From contig MU623374.1 of the NCBI GenBank assembly GCA_025201765.1, positions 223,025-287,024 of the forward strand: DNA of 64,000 nucleotides, in the 5' to 3' direction. Below the pieces are notes generated by a model, which saw only the letters and a program-made list of their open reading frames with translations, searched no databases and was not told where the DNA came from. The translations under genes and the position numbers were made by a program. The first letter of the stretch is position 1. Each line of letters opens with the position of its first letter. The DNA comes from Daldinia sp. FL1419. Its lineage: Eukaryota; Ascomycota; Sordariomycetes; Xylariales; Hypoxylaceae. This document shows, piece by piece, positions 46,783 to 56,467 of the stretch.

Positions 46783-47607
46783 TCATTGTCTAAACTCCTC
46801 CAACTTCTTTATCTGTCTACCCTCACCGTCAAAGTTAGTAGGGTTCAACCAATCCTCCAGCGCCTTTTTAACGCCGGGCCACTCGTCGTCGATAATAGAA
46901 TACCAAGTAGTATCTCTATTCCGGCCTTTGGCAATTAAATGCTTCCTGAAAAGCCCCTCGTACGTGAATCCGAGACGGAGAGCCGCTCTCTTGCTCGGCT
47001 CGTTGAGAGAATTGCACTTCCATTCGTACCTTCGGTACCCTAAGTCTTCGAATGCGTACCGTAGCATTAGGTACTATGCCAAGAGTCAATAGTTGCATGC
47101 TTTCAGGAACGTGGTGGTTTTATCAAGCAAACTTTATCATAGGGGAACGGGGTAGATGCAACGCACCATAGCTTCGGTAGCAGCAGGCGTACGCTGCAGT
47201 TGCGGCGAATACATGATATTGCCAACCTCAATAGACCGATGTCCGGGGTCAATCCTTAAATAGCTAGCCATACCAACGACCCTCCCGCTCTCCTCGCCGC
47301 CTCCCGTCTCCGTAAACCCATCCGTCCCATTTGCTAGGATGGTATAAAAGACAGGATCCTGGCTGGTCTCCTTGGCTTTCAAACTAGCCCGAAACACGCC
47401 GGCATCGTCGTACGGCCCGTCAAACATGTAGTCCCATAGATGCGCGTTCTCGGGCCCCGATATATATGGGTACAGCGGATCAGCGTGCGCGGCGGACAAC
47501 CCGACTAGCGTCACATACCGGCCGGTCAATTTAGCTTCCCGGGACGGATGCCGAGCTGCACCGCCTTGAACGATTACCCCGAGAGGATTTGGAGGTTGAC
47601 TTGTCAT
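46783..47607 (-). CDS. GNAT-family N-acetyltransferase
   Basis: 243 residues in two exons (47607-47167 and 47073-46783; intron 93 bp). The fold is the RimJ/RimL-like type (Acetyltransf_3): 'GRYVTLVGLSAAHADPLYPY' is the first strand and helix, 'GMASYLRIDPGHRSIEVG' the central strands, then the acetyl-CoA-binding turn near 'QRTPAATEAM', and 'CNSLNEPSKRAALRLGFTYE' with the Asn/Ser pattern typical of the family. Close fungal relatives are annotated as GNAT acetyltransferases of unknown substrate. It has no targeting signal. The two exons read as one domain across the junction, which supports the intron. Confidence 0.87.
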
Positions 47608-48278
47608 GGTAGACAGTGTGCGGAAGAGAGGTTGGGCTTGGGCTTGGCTCCGGTGGGATTTATAAGATACGAACTTGTGAAATTTAGACGAGTTATCCGC
47701 TCCGGTGTAAGATAATGGAATGAGTAAATTGCGTTACCGGACGCTGAGCGCATGGCGCGAACACTTTAACCCAATTGAGCTAGACGTATATGCTAGGTAA
47801 GAAGATACCTCTTATGCACATGTTTATTCAAGTCAACACCCAGCCCTATTCTGAGACGGAGGCGGTTTGCATGTATGAAAGAGGAGAAACGTTTGATGAG
47901 GAAGTTTGGTGATTGGTAATGATATTGTTTTTTGTTTGCGTCTTGGCTTTTATACGGGACGGGCCGCCCCAGGCTTTGTCAAACGGAAAGGAAAAGTCGG
48001 ATACGCCATAACTATATGATATATCAAGGCACTTTTGTTAAGTATCGTTTAAGAGACTACAAGTACAACATTCCCAAATACACTTTTGGATATCGCTAGT
48101 TTGGTTCCATATCCCCGAGACAACTCGCAATGCCCCCCCCCCCCCCCCCAAAATGGCGTATTAGTGTAAGTAGACCGACCCTTCAATAGACAAAAGTAGT
48201 TCACAACTCCTCACTTCTCAAACTCCATACGTTCAAATATTCGATCTCGCTTGATTATCAGCCTAGATTTCAATACCC
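47608..48278. other. Intergenic with a poly-C run
   Basis: 671 bp. It includes the promoter of the acetyltransferase and a run of 17 C at 48133-48149, which could also reflect sequencing slippage. A stretch near 47762-47800 looks slightly like a tRNA D-arm but does not fold as a tRNA. No gene is seen. Confidence 0.55.
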
Positions 48279-48642
48279 TTAAGCAGCGCAGGCCGCATTG
48301 CAGTCGGCGTCGTAAGCACAGGTGCCCTTCCCCGGGGAACCTAGACCGCACATATCTGCGTAGATCATTGCGCCACTGGTGTCCTGGCATTTAACCTAAA
48401 TCAGACGACAGTCAGTATATTTATATCTACTATGTTTAATGGCAGCAGTGTAGCATAGTGTTGGGACCTACCATGATTCCGTCAGGAGTACACCCTGTCG
48501 TCGACCCGTTACAAGGGTAATGTATCTGGCCGCTCCAGCATGTCGCGTTCTTAGACGTGGCGATGGGTTTCGGCAGCGCCGATGACGTCGCTAGAGGACA
48601 CGCGACGGAGAGGAAAAGTACGGCGTAGCTCTTGAACATCAT
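48279..48642 (-). CDS. Small secreted cysteine-rich protein
   Basis: 95 residues in two exons (48642-48472 and 48395-48279; intron 76 bp). The signal peptide is about residues 1-22 (core AVLFLSVACPLATSSA). The mature part of about 73 residues has eight cysteines (in TCWSG, YPCNG, TGCTP, VKCQD, DMCGL, GTCAY, ADCNA and AACAA), an even number that suits four disulfides. It has no membrane segment or GPI signal. Small secreted Cys-rich proteins are common among fungal effectors, antimicrobial proteins and surface proteins; which applies here cannot be told. It lies alone, next to about 2.2 kb of non-coding DNA. Confidence 0.75.
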
Positions 48643-50812
48643 ACTGATTACTTGTTAATATAGGAATATTTCTATAGTAAATAATAATAACAAGTTATAG
48701 GTAGTCAGATTGCTTCGTTTGATGTAATCGCTTCATGAAACAATCAGGGTAGAAAATATCGAGACCAAGCTTCACCACTTATACTTTTTCTTCCCCCTTT
48801 CCCCCTCAACGTGACTACGATGGCTCCATGAACAGATTGCGGACGAAAGTGTACCACGGGTAAGGGCATAGACTGTTGATCACTTAATTTAACCGTTACA
48901 AAATCTTCTACACGATGGCGAAAAAACTGCTATCATTCAGCCTGTGAGAAACTCCCACAGTATTACAGCTACCCAAAATAGTTGGTGGTGGTGCCAATAC
49001 CCGGTGCCCATTCCGGGGTAAGATCAGCCGTCGCAGGGCTATGCCGTACCATGCACAAGCTGTAAGGAACCGTCCATCGCAGGGGTTTTCTTGGCTGACG
49101 GTTTGCCATTTCTATAATTTAGAACCAATTAAATCGGCGTGTTCTGGAACGGGAAGACGTAGCTGGGGGGGGTCCTCTTGTGCTACTTGTCAAACACAGA
49201 ATTAGAACGGGTAAGATGCTCGTCTTACAGAATCCTGAGCTCATCCAATTTACAAAGTCACATCGCCCAATTTAGTTCACTTGAAATCCCACGAATACAA
49301 ACAAAATGCAAGGTCTGACGTCTCGGGTCCTTTTCGGATGACGTCGGGCCGCCATCGTGGTCTTTAACGACTTATACGGCAACTCTTGAGTTTACGTTAC
49401 TATAAGATGAAAAGATAAGTAATGTGACCGGGATACGGACGAGGCTTTCCCTTCAATTCATTGGTTTGCTAGTCGGAGAATTTTGGTGAGCGGTGCCTTT
49501 CTTTAGTTTAACGTCTCAAGTTTGTCGATGACTACTCCAATAGGTAGGTGCTTAAGGTAGCTGGCACCTTCACAAGTACTGTCTATCATTTTCGATAGCG
49601 AGATGTCTTTAAGCCCCTGCTTGAAGTAGGTTACTAGTTCATAAGCTCTGTCAATGTATCAATCAACCTCAACGTTACAATATAGTAGGTATAGTTAACT
49701 GTGCAGAGAATTTCTCGCAATGAATTATAAGTCATGATTTATAACCTATTTACCTATTCTGGATGCTTTGTGGGTATGTTATGGTAGCTATTAGAGGAGG
49801 CATTCATTTAGACCATTCATGACTTTGTATTAGAGCTGACCAACAGAATAACTAGAGCAGAAAGCTACATATAAGTGTTGAGTATGACTACCTCCTAATC
49901 AATTATAGTATGATTCTATGGGAAGTAGCCTTAGTAGGAAGAGCCGTGTCTTTATACCTATTGAACCATTGGAGTAGCTACCCTTGATGGAAATCAGCCG
50001 TAGAGCGAGTGTTGAGAAGCGGCGGCTTTGCTGCTGTAGAGTAGCCGTATAGATGTATTAAGTCAATAACGCCCATCATTCTAACTAATAGCGAAGGTAC
50101 TGCGTGCCTCTTATATATACCTCCCTGGGTAGGTATACAATAGGGGAGGCTTAGTCCTTGTTCTGATTAATCTCCACTTATCCCCTGATAGCACCTCATT
50201 TTCGAAGCGTTCTAGTTGAAATATACCTAAAGTCTTGTTTCTCTTATCTGTCTTCTTGGTTGAAGGTAGGAAGTCGTGTATATTAAACAGGTAATTACAG
50301 CAATTTTACTGTTACTCACACGTGGTTGACTGTATCCGTTCCGGAACAGGGACAGCTTAGTGCAAATAAACCATGACTCTTGAACGAGTTTAGTCACACA
50401 AAAATTAGGGGTGCATTTTTGTGTTAGTAGTTGGTGGATGTAATTGCGACTTGAGGGTTGCTGAACGATAGAGCAAGAGAACAAAGGGGTTGTTCTATCA
50501 CAACCTCGAAATACTTTATTTATAGAACACAATGTTTTCAAGGCGCGTCTGTATTGTAGATTGACGATGAGAAACACAATATATGTCTTAGTGATGTTTT
50601 GAGGATATATTATGCTGACGAGATATGGCAAAAATATTCTCAAAATTATACTCATCATCGGGATCGTTAATATCACAAACGATTACGACAACTACAAATC
50701 TTGCATTCTGAAGAATCATTCATGACAAGATAAACTGCCAATTACAACCTACCAAAACACTTCTGAAAACATACTCTTAAAATTTTCCTCTTATAAATCA
50801 TTTCTTAAGAAA
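48643..50812. other. Intergenic
   Basis: 2.2 kb without a supported gene. A minus frame at 50227-50676 (149 codons) lacks motifs, has a composition rich in Ile, Leu and Ser and overlaps the expected promoter of the gene at 50813, so I do not call it. No inverted or direct repeats stand out. Confidence 0.5.
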
Positions 50813-53800
50813 ATGGCTCAAGAAGCGAGACGAGAAAGACGAGCGAGGCGAGAGAAGGCACAGAATTCGGAGGAAAAGGAGCGCGATATCCCCAAGGCTG
50901 CCAATATACGCCAGCGGAGGAACGCGCGTAGAAATGAGGTGAAAAAAGACATCGAGGCTCTGATAATAAAAGAAAGATCTAACTATCCCGATGATGGCGA
51001 CTTGATGGCCGTGATCGAAGAGCATGAAAGAGCCAAAGGAAGATCATCAGACTCGCTAAGAGACATAGCAAGGGAACTTGGAGTAAAAGTACCACCCCTA
51101 GAAGAGCCTCCGTTTCCAACACCTAGAAAGCCTACCAGGGAGGAGCTAATGCGCCGTAGAGAGCGGAATGAACCTCCACCAATGACGGCCGAGGAGAGGC
51201 GGTTGGCAGAACAAGAGAAATGGCGGGAGCAAGAGCGTCAGGTGCAAATAGATCGAGAGAGAATTGAACGAGATGAACGAGCCAAAAAACGGGATCCCGA
51301 TTCCAATAATGGAATACAGTCGTGGGAAGATACGGAATCTTCCCAGCCTGCGAGCCCAAAACTAGTACCCCTGATGGAACCGAAATCACCTATATCACCC
51401 CCACCAGAGGTTCCAATCATTGCCAATTTAGATTCCGTGGACCCAGAGCTAGTGAGAAACCAACGTAGACGAGAAAGACTAACTCTCGCCATGGAAGAAA
51501 AAAGACAATCTCGTCTCGCTCGGATAGCCGATAGAAGGAAGTATTGGGACCTGGGAGGAAGATACGGACATCCCGTATACCCTCGAAGCGACCCATACCC
51601 TCCGATGGAAGAAATGTACCCCCTCACGGCTACGCAAAGACGTCTGCGGAAACTCACGGAGCAGGCACAGCGCGATGAAAAGGTCTCTTATGTGAGAGAA
51701 TACCACCAGCAGAGAGCTAAAGAGGACGAACAGGAGAGAAGGGGACGTGGCCCGTCCATGGGGATTAACAGGACGTTCGTAGCTCGATATCGTCAGCGGC
51801 AACCTCATGGCGGTCGGCCAGGCGGTATGGGTAGACAAAACCGGGGCGGTCGTGGCGGTCGTGGAGATAGAGGAAGAGGAAGGGGAAGGGGAAGGGGAGG
51901 AGGGGGAGGAGGGGGCGATAGGCCTGTGGATTCTTCTTCCCGTGATTCCTCCCTATCCCTAAATCCTCCACATCAACCTGAGCCTTCAGGTTTCTCTGGA
52001 AAGATAAGCCAACGCGACCTACCGGAATCCACCAGACGTAATATCTACTCGCTGCCCGTGGAAGTTCTTCTCGCAATTATCGAGCCTTTGGACAACGCCG
52101 CACGTATTAGGCTCGCTATTGCCATCCCCAGGTTATTCCAATCGCGCGACGTCATAAACATCTTCGCCCTCGACGCGGAACGCCAGATGCGCCATCTCCG
52201 TGTTCGTAGGCCGCCCTCTCTAGTCACATTTCGAATCGAGCAGCCAAGTGACTATCCAATCCTTCACGAGGCGATCTCTCGACCGGGATACGGGGCGTAT
52301 GTAGTCAACCGAATCATCGACGGGTATTCCACTGTTGCGGATGATCCTCTCAACAATATATGGATTTTTAGGATTTTGTATCCGCCGCTCATTTCCGCTA
52401 TTTATGCTATCAGGCCAGATCTTTTCCGCGTACTCTTGGAAAGGGGTGCTAGTCCCGATTTACGGCATCCGATAATGCGTTCGCTCACCTCTTATACATT
52501 GACGCATACGCCTCCATCTGATTGTTTGATCCGTGGAGTGTGTCATAGAGAATGTCAGCCACGGGATGCATACTCTAGATATATCAGATTCGAACCTTGT
52601 CCTGATCTTCTCGCACATGCCCTCTATGTGTATGGATCCCATCGGCGGCAGGGCATAGAACCTGATGGCAGCGGTTCAATACAGCGCGACTCGATAGGCT
52701 GGCGCCAACGACTAGAGTCGATCGAAGAGATATTATCGATTATATCATATAATATGGGATTACACCGGATCAACCCGATGGGCCCAGCTGCTCTTGACCG
52801 GGGATTCAATCTTTTAATTGAAGGCAACGCTCTCAGGACGGTTCGAGATTTAGTCGATGATATGGCTCGGCAATATCGAGAGGATAATTCTACATTAATA
52901 ATTACATTGGGCGCGATTATTACTACGATATCCCTCGACGCGATAGACGACACGGGCTTTACGGGATCCGGCATAGAAATGTATGCTCGTTTAGAAGATT
53001 TCGACCGCCGAGACGACCTATTGCGCCACTTGATTGCATTAGGTGGAAGATTGGATCCTGAATCCGCGGTTAGAATTGCGCGACGAAGCCCGCGCGTTAT
53101 ACTGCTTATCCTGAGAGCATATGCTCATGATACCGACGAGCAGAGAACTATACTTCGCTATCTTGCTAATGGACAGTACAACGAAACTAACCTAGTCATT
53201 CTCCTTCAATTAGCTGACTTTATGGATGGCGCCAATCTAGCTCGATTACTTTTTGCGGTGATTCGGGACAATGATGCACGTCTTCTCGAAGAGTTCATTA
53301 AATATCCGGGCATGGAGGCCTCTACACAAGCTCTACTCTTGGCCATTCAGCGAAATAATATTGATCTCCTTCATCGCCTGCTAAGATTACCTTACCGACC
53401 CGGTGGTGATTGGTACCCTGCCGACCATGACCCTGGCGATCTCATGGATTCTATCGTGGGCCAAGGACGTAGCGTTCTGGAAGGCGCGCTGGTATTGCGT
53501 AATTTTCACGCAGCCCGTTTACTAATTGACAACGGGTTCCCGACAACAATCGACGAGGAAGTAATGACGCGGGTTAACCAAGGGTTAGAAGAGCTTCGGG
53601 GTACAAGGGATCCTATGACTGACGACAAATTGGAAGCGGCTGGAGAACCACCACTTGACTCACGACCCATAAGACCGGTTGTGGACGAGGATTCCGGGAA
53701 TTGGGATGAGTACGGCGAAGCCTGCGATGTCTTTAGAGCGGTTGCGAAGCGGCTTACTGGTATCAGCCATCCACTGATTCACTCGTTAACTATAAACGAC

Positions 53801-55696
53801 CCGCTCGATGGGCCTAATCTTCAAATAGCGATCGTGGGTGCTGGACCACGCGGTGCAAGTGTATTAGAGCGCGCGTGTGCGTCTGCAGAGGAAATCCTTC
53901 AACTCACCAAGGGCGTTAATGCGGGTGTACGTCTTATAATCCATATAATCGACCCATTCCCGCCGGGAGCTGGTAAGGTTTGGCGAACGAATCAGACGAG
54001 GGGGCTAATAACAGATACCATCGCATCGCAGATGACTCTGTACACCGACTCGAGTGTGGCCTGTTCGGGGCCGATACGTGCTGGGCAGACTTTGCATTCC
54101 TGGGCGGAATCTAGAGGATTGAAGTTAGGTCGTAATGAGTACCCAACCCGTGCCATGCATGGCGAGTACTTGAAATATTTCTTCAACCAAACACGAAACT
54201 ACCTTCCAGCGGGTGTGAGTGTTATAGTACACCCTGACCGCGCAGTCCACCTCGATGACGGCCCAGAGGGGCTCCAGATCCTTACCCTTTCCAACGGTGA
54301 CCAATTAACGGGTCTTTCCGCCGTAGTACTTGCTCAAGGACATCAACAGCTAACTCCAAGCTTACAAGAACAACGACAACTTGAGTATGCCCGAGAAAGA
54401 GGGATGTCTTACATCTTGCCTGCAAACCCCATAGATGCCGACCTCTCTTCTATCACTAGTGGCCAGGAGATACTCTTGATTGGTCTAGGTCTTAATTTCT
54501 TCGATTATGTAGCTTTGCTCACTGAAGGACGTGGCGGCCGCTTCGAACGTACAGCTTCTGGCTATCGTTACATCAAGTCAGGGCGGGAGCCAAAAATACA
54601 TGCTAGCTCGGATATAGGTATCCCGTATCTTGCTAAGGGTGATAATAAGAGATCGTCTTCTAGTGGGCATACCCCATATCTACTTACCGATCAACTAGTC
54701 GCAGCCTTCCGTAAAAATGCCGAAGACGGCAAGCCACCCAATTTCCAAGATGACATATGGCCTATTGTCCTGAAGGAGGTGGAAACGGTGTACTATAATG
54801 CCTATATGAAAAAGGAGCATCACCCCGGGCGCCGCCAATTCCGGGATCGATTTCTCGATACACTTCCTGGAAGCGATGAGGAAACACAACTCCTCGACGA
54901 ATTTAACATCCCCATCGAACACCGTTGGAATTGGAGTCTTATGACACGGCCACATGGTGGAAGGAAGTTCGAGACAGAAGATGACTGGAAGAGTTGGCTA
55001 CTAGACTATCTACGGGCTGACGTCTTAGAAGCTAGGATTGGGAATGTCGAGAGCCCTTGGAAGGCGGCCACAGCTGCGTTGCATGATCTGTGCAGTGTCG
55101 TGCGCAGGATTGTAAGTCACAACGGAATTGCACCGGATTCGCGCGGGCTTCCATTTGATACGTTTTTTCAGCGTGACGTCGCGTTTCTAACTGGAGGCCC
55201 GGCGCGAATATGCGTCGAGAAACTGATTGCCCTGATGGAAGCGGACGTGGTAACCATTTTGGGCCCCGTGCTAAATGTCCGACAAGATGAGCAGGGCGGA
55301 CGAAACTGGATCGCAGAATCTTCCCTCGTTGGAGGATCGCGAAAGAGTGTAACTGGTATCATAGAGGCGCGTATACCAAGGATGGACATAAAAACGACTA
55401 CCGATGAGCTCCTCAGAGATCTATTTCAAAGCGGTCATTGTCGCGCTTTTACGATTGGTGAAATCGAAACTGGTCTGGATGTGACACCCCGTCCATACAA
55501 TATTATCAACAACGATGGTAACGTACACCCAAGGAGATTCGCCGTTGGTGTCCTCACAGAAGGTGCAGTTTGGGCGACCGCGCGATTGCCTAAACCGGGT
55601 CAAAATTCGTATGAGCTTTGCGATACCGACGCCGTCGCCCGGGGCGCATTAAAAGTAGCAAGCCGAACGTCGCCGAACCCGGGCCGCGAGACATAA
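50813..55696 (+). CDS. F-box / ankyrin-like / FAD-NAD(P)-binding fusion protein
   Basis: Intronless frame of 1,627 residues. Residues 1-330 are Arg/Glu-rich with coiled-coil character; 330-372 form an RGG/Gly-rich tract. About 412-450 is F-box-like ('IYSLPVEVLLAIIEPLDNAA'). About 520-930 contains degenerate ankyrin-like repeats, for example 'LISAIYAIRPDLFRVLLERG' and SVLEGALVLRNFHAARLLIDNG. From about 1004 a complete FAD/NAD(P)-binding domain (NAD_binding_9 type) begins with 'QIAIVGAGPRGAS' (Gly1009, Gly1011 and Gly1014 of the dinucleotide motif), followed by 'HIIDPFPPGAGKVW', 'ARAMHGEYLKYFF'-like TRAMHGEYLKYFF, a second Gly motif 'LLIGLGLNFFDY' near 1222, and a conserved end 'RRFAVGVLTEG'. 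Stand-alone proteins with this last domain occur in actinobacteria and fungi as putative oxidoreductases. Substrate unknown. The single uninterrupted frame supports a real fusion, unless an assembly error joined two genes in frame. Confidence 0.8.
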   Translation: MAQEARRERRARREKAQNSEEKERDIPKAANIRQRRNARRNEVKKDIEALIIKERSNYPDDGDLMAVIEEHERAKGRSSDSLRDIARELGVKVPPLEEPPFPTPRKPTREELMRRRERNEPPPMTAEERRLAEQEKWREQERQVQIDRERIERDERAKKRDPDSNNGIQSWEDTESSQPASPKLVPLMEPKSPISPPPEVPIIANLDSVDPELVRNQRRRERLTLAMEEKRQSRLARIADRRKYWDLGGRYGHPVYPRSDPYPPMEEMYPLTATQRRLRKLTEQAQRDEKVSYVREYHQQRAKEDEQERRGRGPSMGINRTFVARYRQRQPHGGRPGGMGRQNRGGRGGRGDRGRGRGRGRGGGGGGGDRPVDSSSRDSSLSLNPPHQPEPSGFSGKISQRDLPESTRRNIYSLPVEVLLAIIEPLDNAARIRLAIAIPRLFQSRDVINIFALDAERQMRHLRVRRPPSLVTFRIEQPSDYPILHEAISRPGYGAYVVNRIIDGYSTVADDPLNNIWIFRILYPPLISAIYAIRPDLFRVLLERGASPDLRHPIMRSLTSYTLTHTPPSDCLIRGVCHRECQPRDAYSRYIRFEPCPDLLAHALYVYGSHRRQGIEPDGSGSIQRDSIGWRQRLESIEEILSIISYNMGLHRINPMGPAALDRGFNLLIEGNALRTVRDLVDDMARQYREDNSTLIITLGAIITTISLDAIDDTGFTGSGIEMYARLEDFDRRDDLLRHLIALGGRLDPESAVRIARRSPRVILLILRAYAHDTDEQRTILRYLANGQYNETNLVILLQLADFMDGANLARLLFAVIRDNDARLLEEFIKYPGMEASTQALLLAIQRNNIDLLHRLLRLPYRPGGDWYPADHDPGDLMDSIVGQGRSVLEGALVLRNFHAARLLIDNGFPTTIDEEVMTRVNQGLEELRGTRDPMTDDKLEAAGEPPLDSRPIRPVVDEDSGNWDEYGEACDVFRAVAKRLTGISHPLIHSLTINDPLDGPNLQIAIVGAGPRGASVLERACASAEEILQLTKGVNAGVRLIIHIIDPFPPGAGKVWRTNQTRGLITDTIASQMTLYTDSSVACSGPIRAGQTLHSWAESRGLKLGRNEYPTRAMHGEYLKYFFNQTRNYLPAGVSVIVHPDRAVHLDDGPEGLQILTLSNGDQLTGLSAVVLAQGHQQLTPSLQEQRQLEYARERGMSYILPANPIDADLSSITSGQEILLIGLGLNFFDYVALLTEGRGGRFERTASGYRYIKSGREPKIHASSDIGIPYLAKGDNKRSSSSGHTPYLLTDQLVAAFRKNAEDGKPPNFQDDIWPIVLKEVETVYYNAYMKKEHHPGRRQFRDRFLDTLPGSDEETQLLDEFNIPIEHRWNWSLMTRPHGGRKFETEDDWKSWLLDYLRADVLEARIGNVESPWKAATAALHDLCSVVRRIVSHNGIAPDSRGLPFDTFFQRDVAFLTGGPARICVEKLIALMEADVVTILGPVLNVRQDEQGGRNWIAESSLVGGSRKSVTGIIEARIPRMDIKTTTDELLRDLFQSGHCRAFTIGEIETGLDVTPRPYNIINNDGNVHPRRFAVGVLTEGAVWATARLPKPGQNSYELCDTDAVARGALKVASRTSPNPGRET

Positions 55697-56467
55697 AACT
55701 AGGTTCCATTAGACTGTTGCATGATAGATACATGGACACCCCGAAAAAGTAGAATTACGATATATTCCAACCTAGATAGTTTTGCAATAATAAATAACTA
55801 CTTGAATAATATAATAGACGTTACCTACTTAGGTAGGGTAGGGTACCTAGTTAAGTGAAGTGAAAGTTGGAGTTGAGAGAAACCCATCCATAGATGGAGG
55901 CCTCAAATATGTACCTACCTAGGTACACACCTATGCAGGTAACAGGTACTTGCCTGGATGGATGTCTCGAACTTAGGTAATACCTAAGGTACCTATATTA
56001 CATAACGTAGTTAAGTCAAGTACCTGCAGTGATAAGATAATAAACCTAAGCCACAATGACATATGACATCGTGACGACGCGCAGAGGCTCAGCATACATA
56101 AATCTACCTACTAACAACTAGTCTCACAACAACCCAGCTACCCTTTCCAACTTGCCAGCCGGTACATTTTGTAACAAGTTTCCGGTCTCTGCTTCGTTAA
56201 TAGGCGAAAGTGCTCTTGCCATTTTCGTAATCCTCAGGTAACTGGCGATGGATCTGTTGCTTCGTAATGCTCTTTGGACCCGCTTCAATCCGCCATTAAT
56301 CGAGTCAATATCCCTTCGGGCGCCGAGATATCCGCCAAACAAAACGTAATTAATGCTGATTATCGTAACCTGCGAACTTTTGCTTTTTTTTCTTTTTTTT
56401 TTCCTTTTACCCTCGATAACCTGTGGATATAAGCGCATGAGTTACCTTTTCCAAACAGTATTCCAAA
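55697..56467. other. Intergenic with CCTAGGTA-type palindromes
   Basis: 771 bp rich in GTACCTACCTAGGTAC-like motifs (55820-56010). A minus frame at 56124-56438 (104 codons; 'GGYLGARRDIDSINGGLKR' to LLQNVPAGKLERVAGLL at the C-terminus) has protein-like composition in its second half. Its first 25 codons are antisense to the pyrimidine tract before the arrestin gene, so it could only be part of an unrecognised small gene. It is not called. Confidence 0.5.

Noticed and set aside
47755..47805. tRNA-like segment on the minus strand (TAGCTCAATTGGGTT)
   Set aside because: The D-arm resemblance is not followed by a pairing anticodon stem or a GGTTCRA T-loop.
50227..50676. 149-codon minus frame
   Set aside because: No family motif, composition typical of AT-rich non-coding DNA, and position in the promoter of the 50813 gene.
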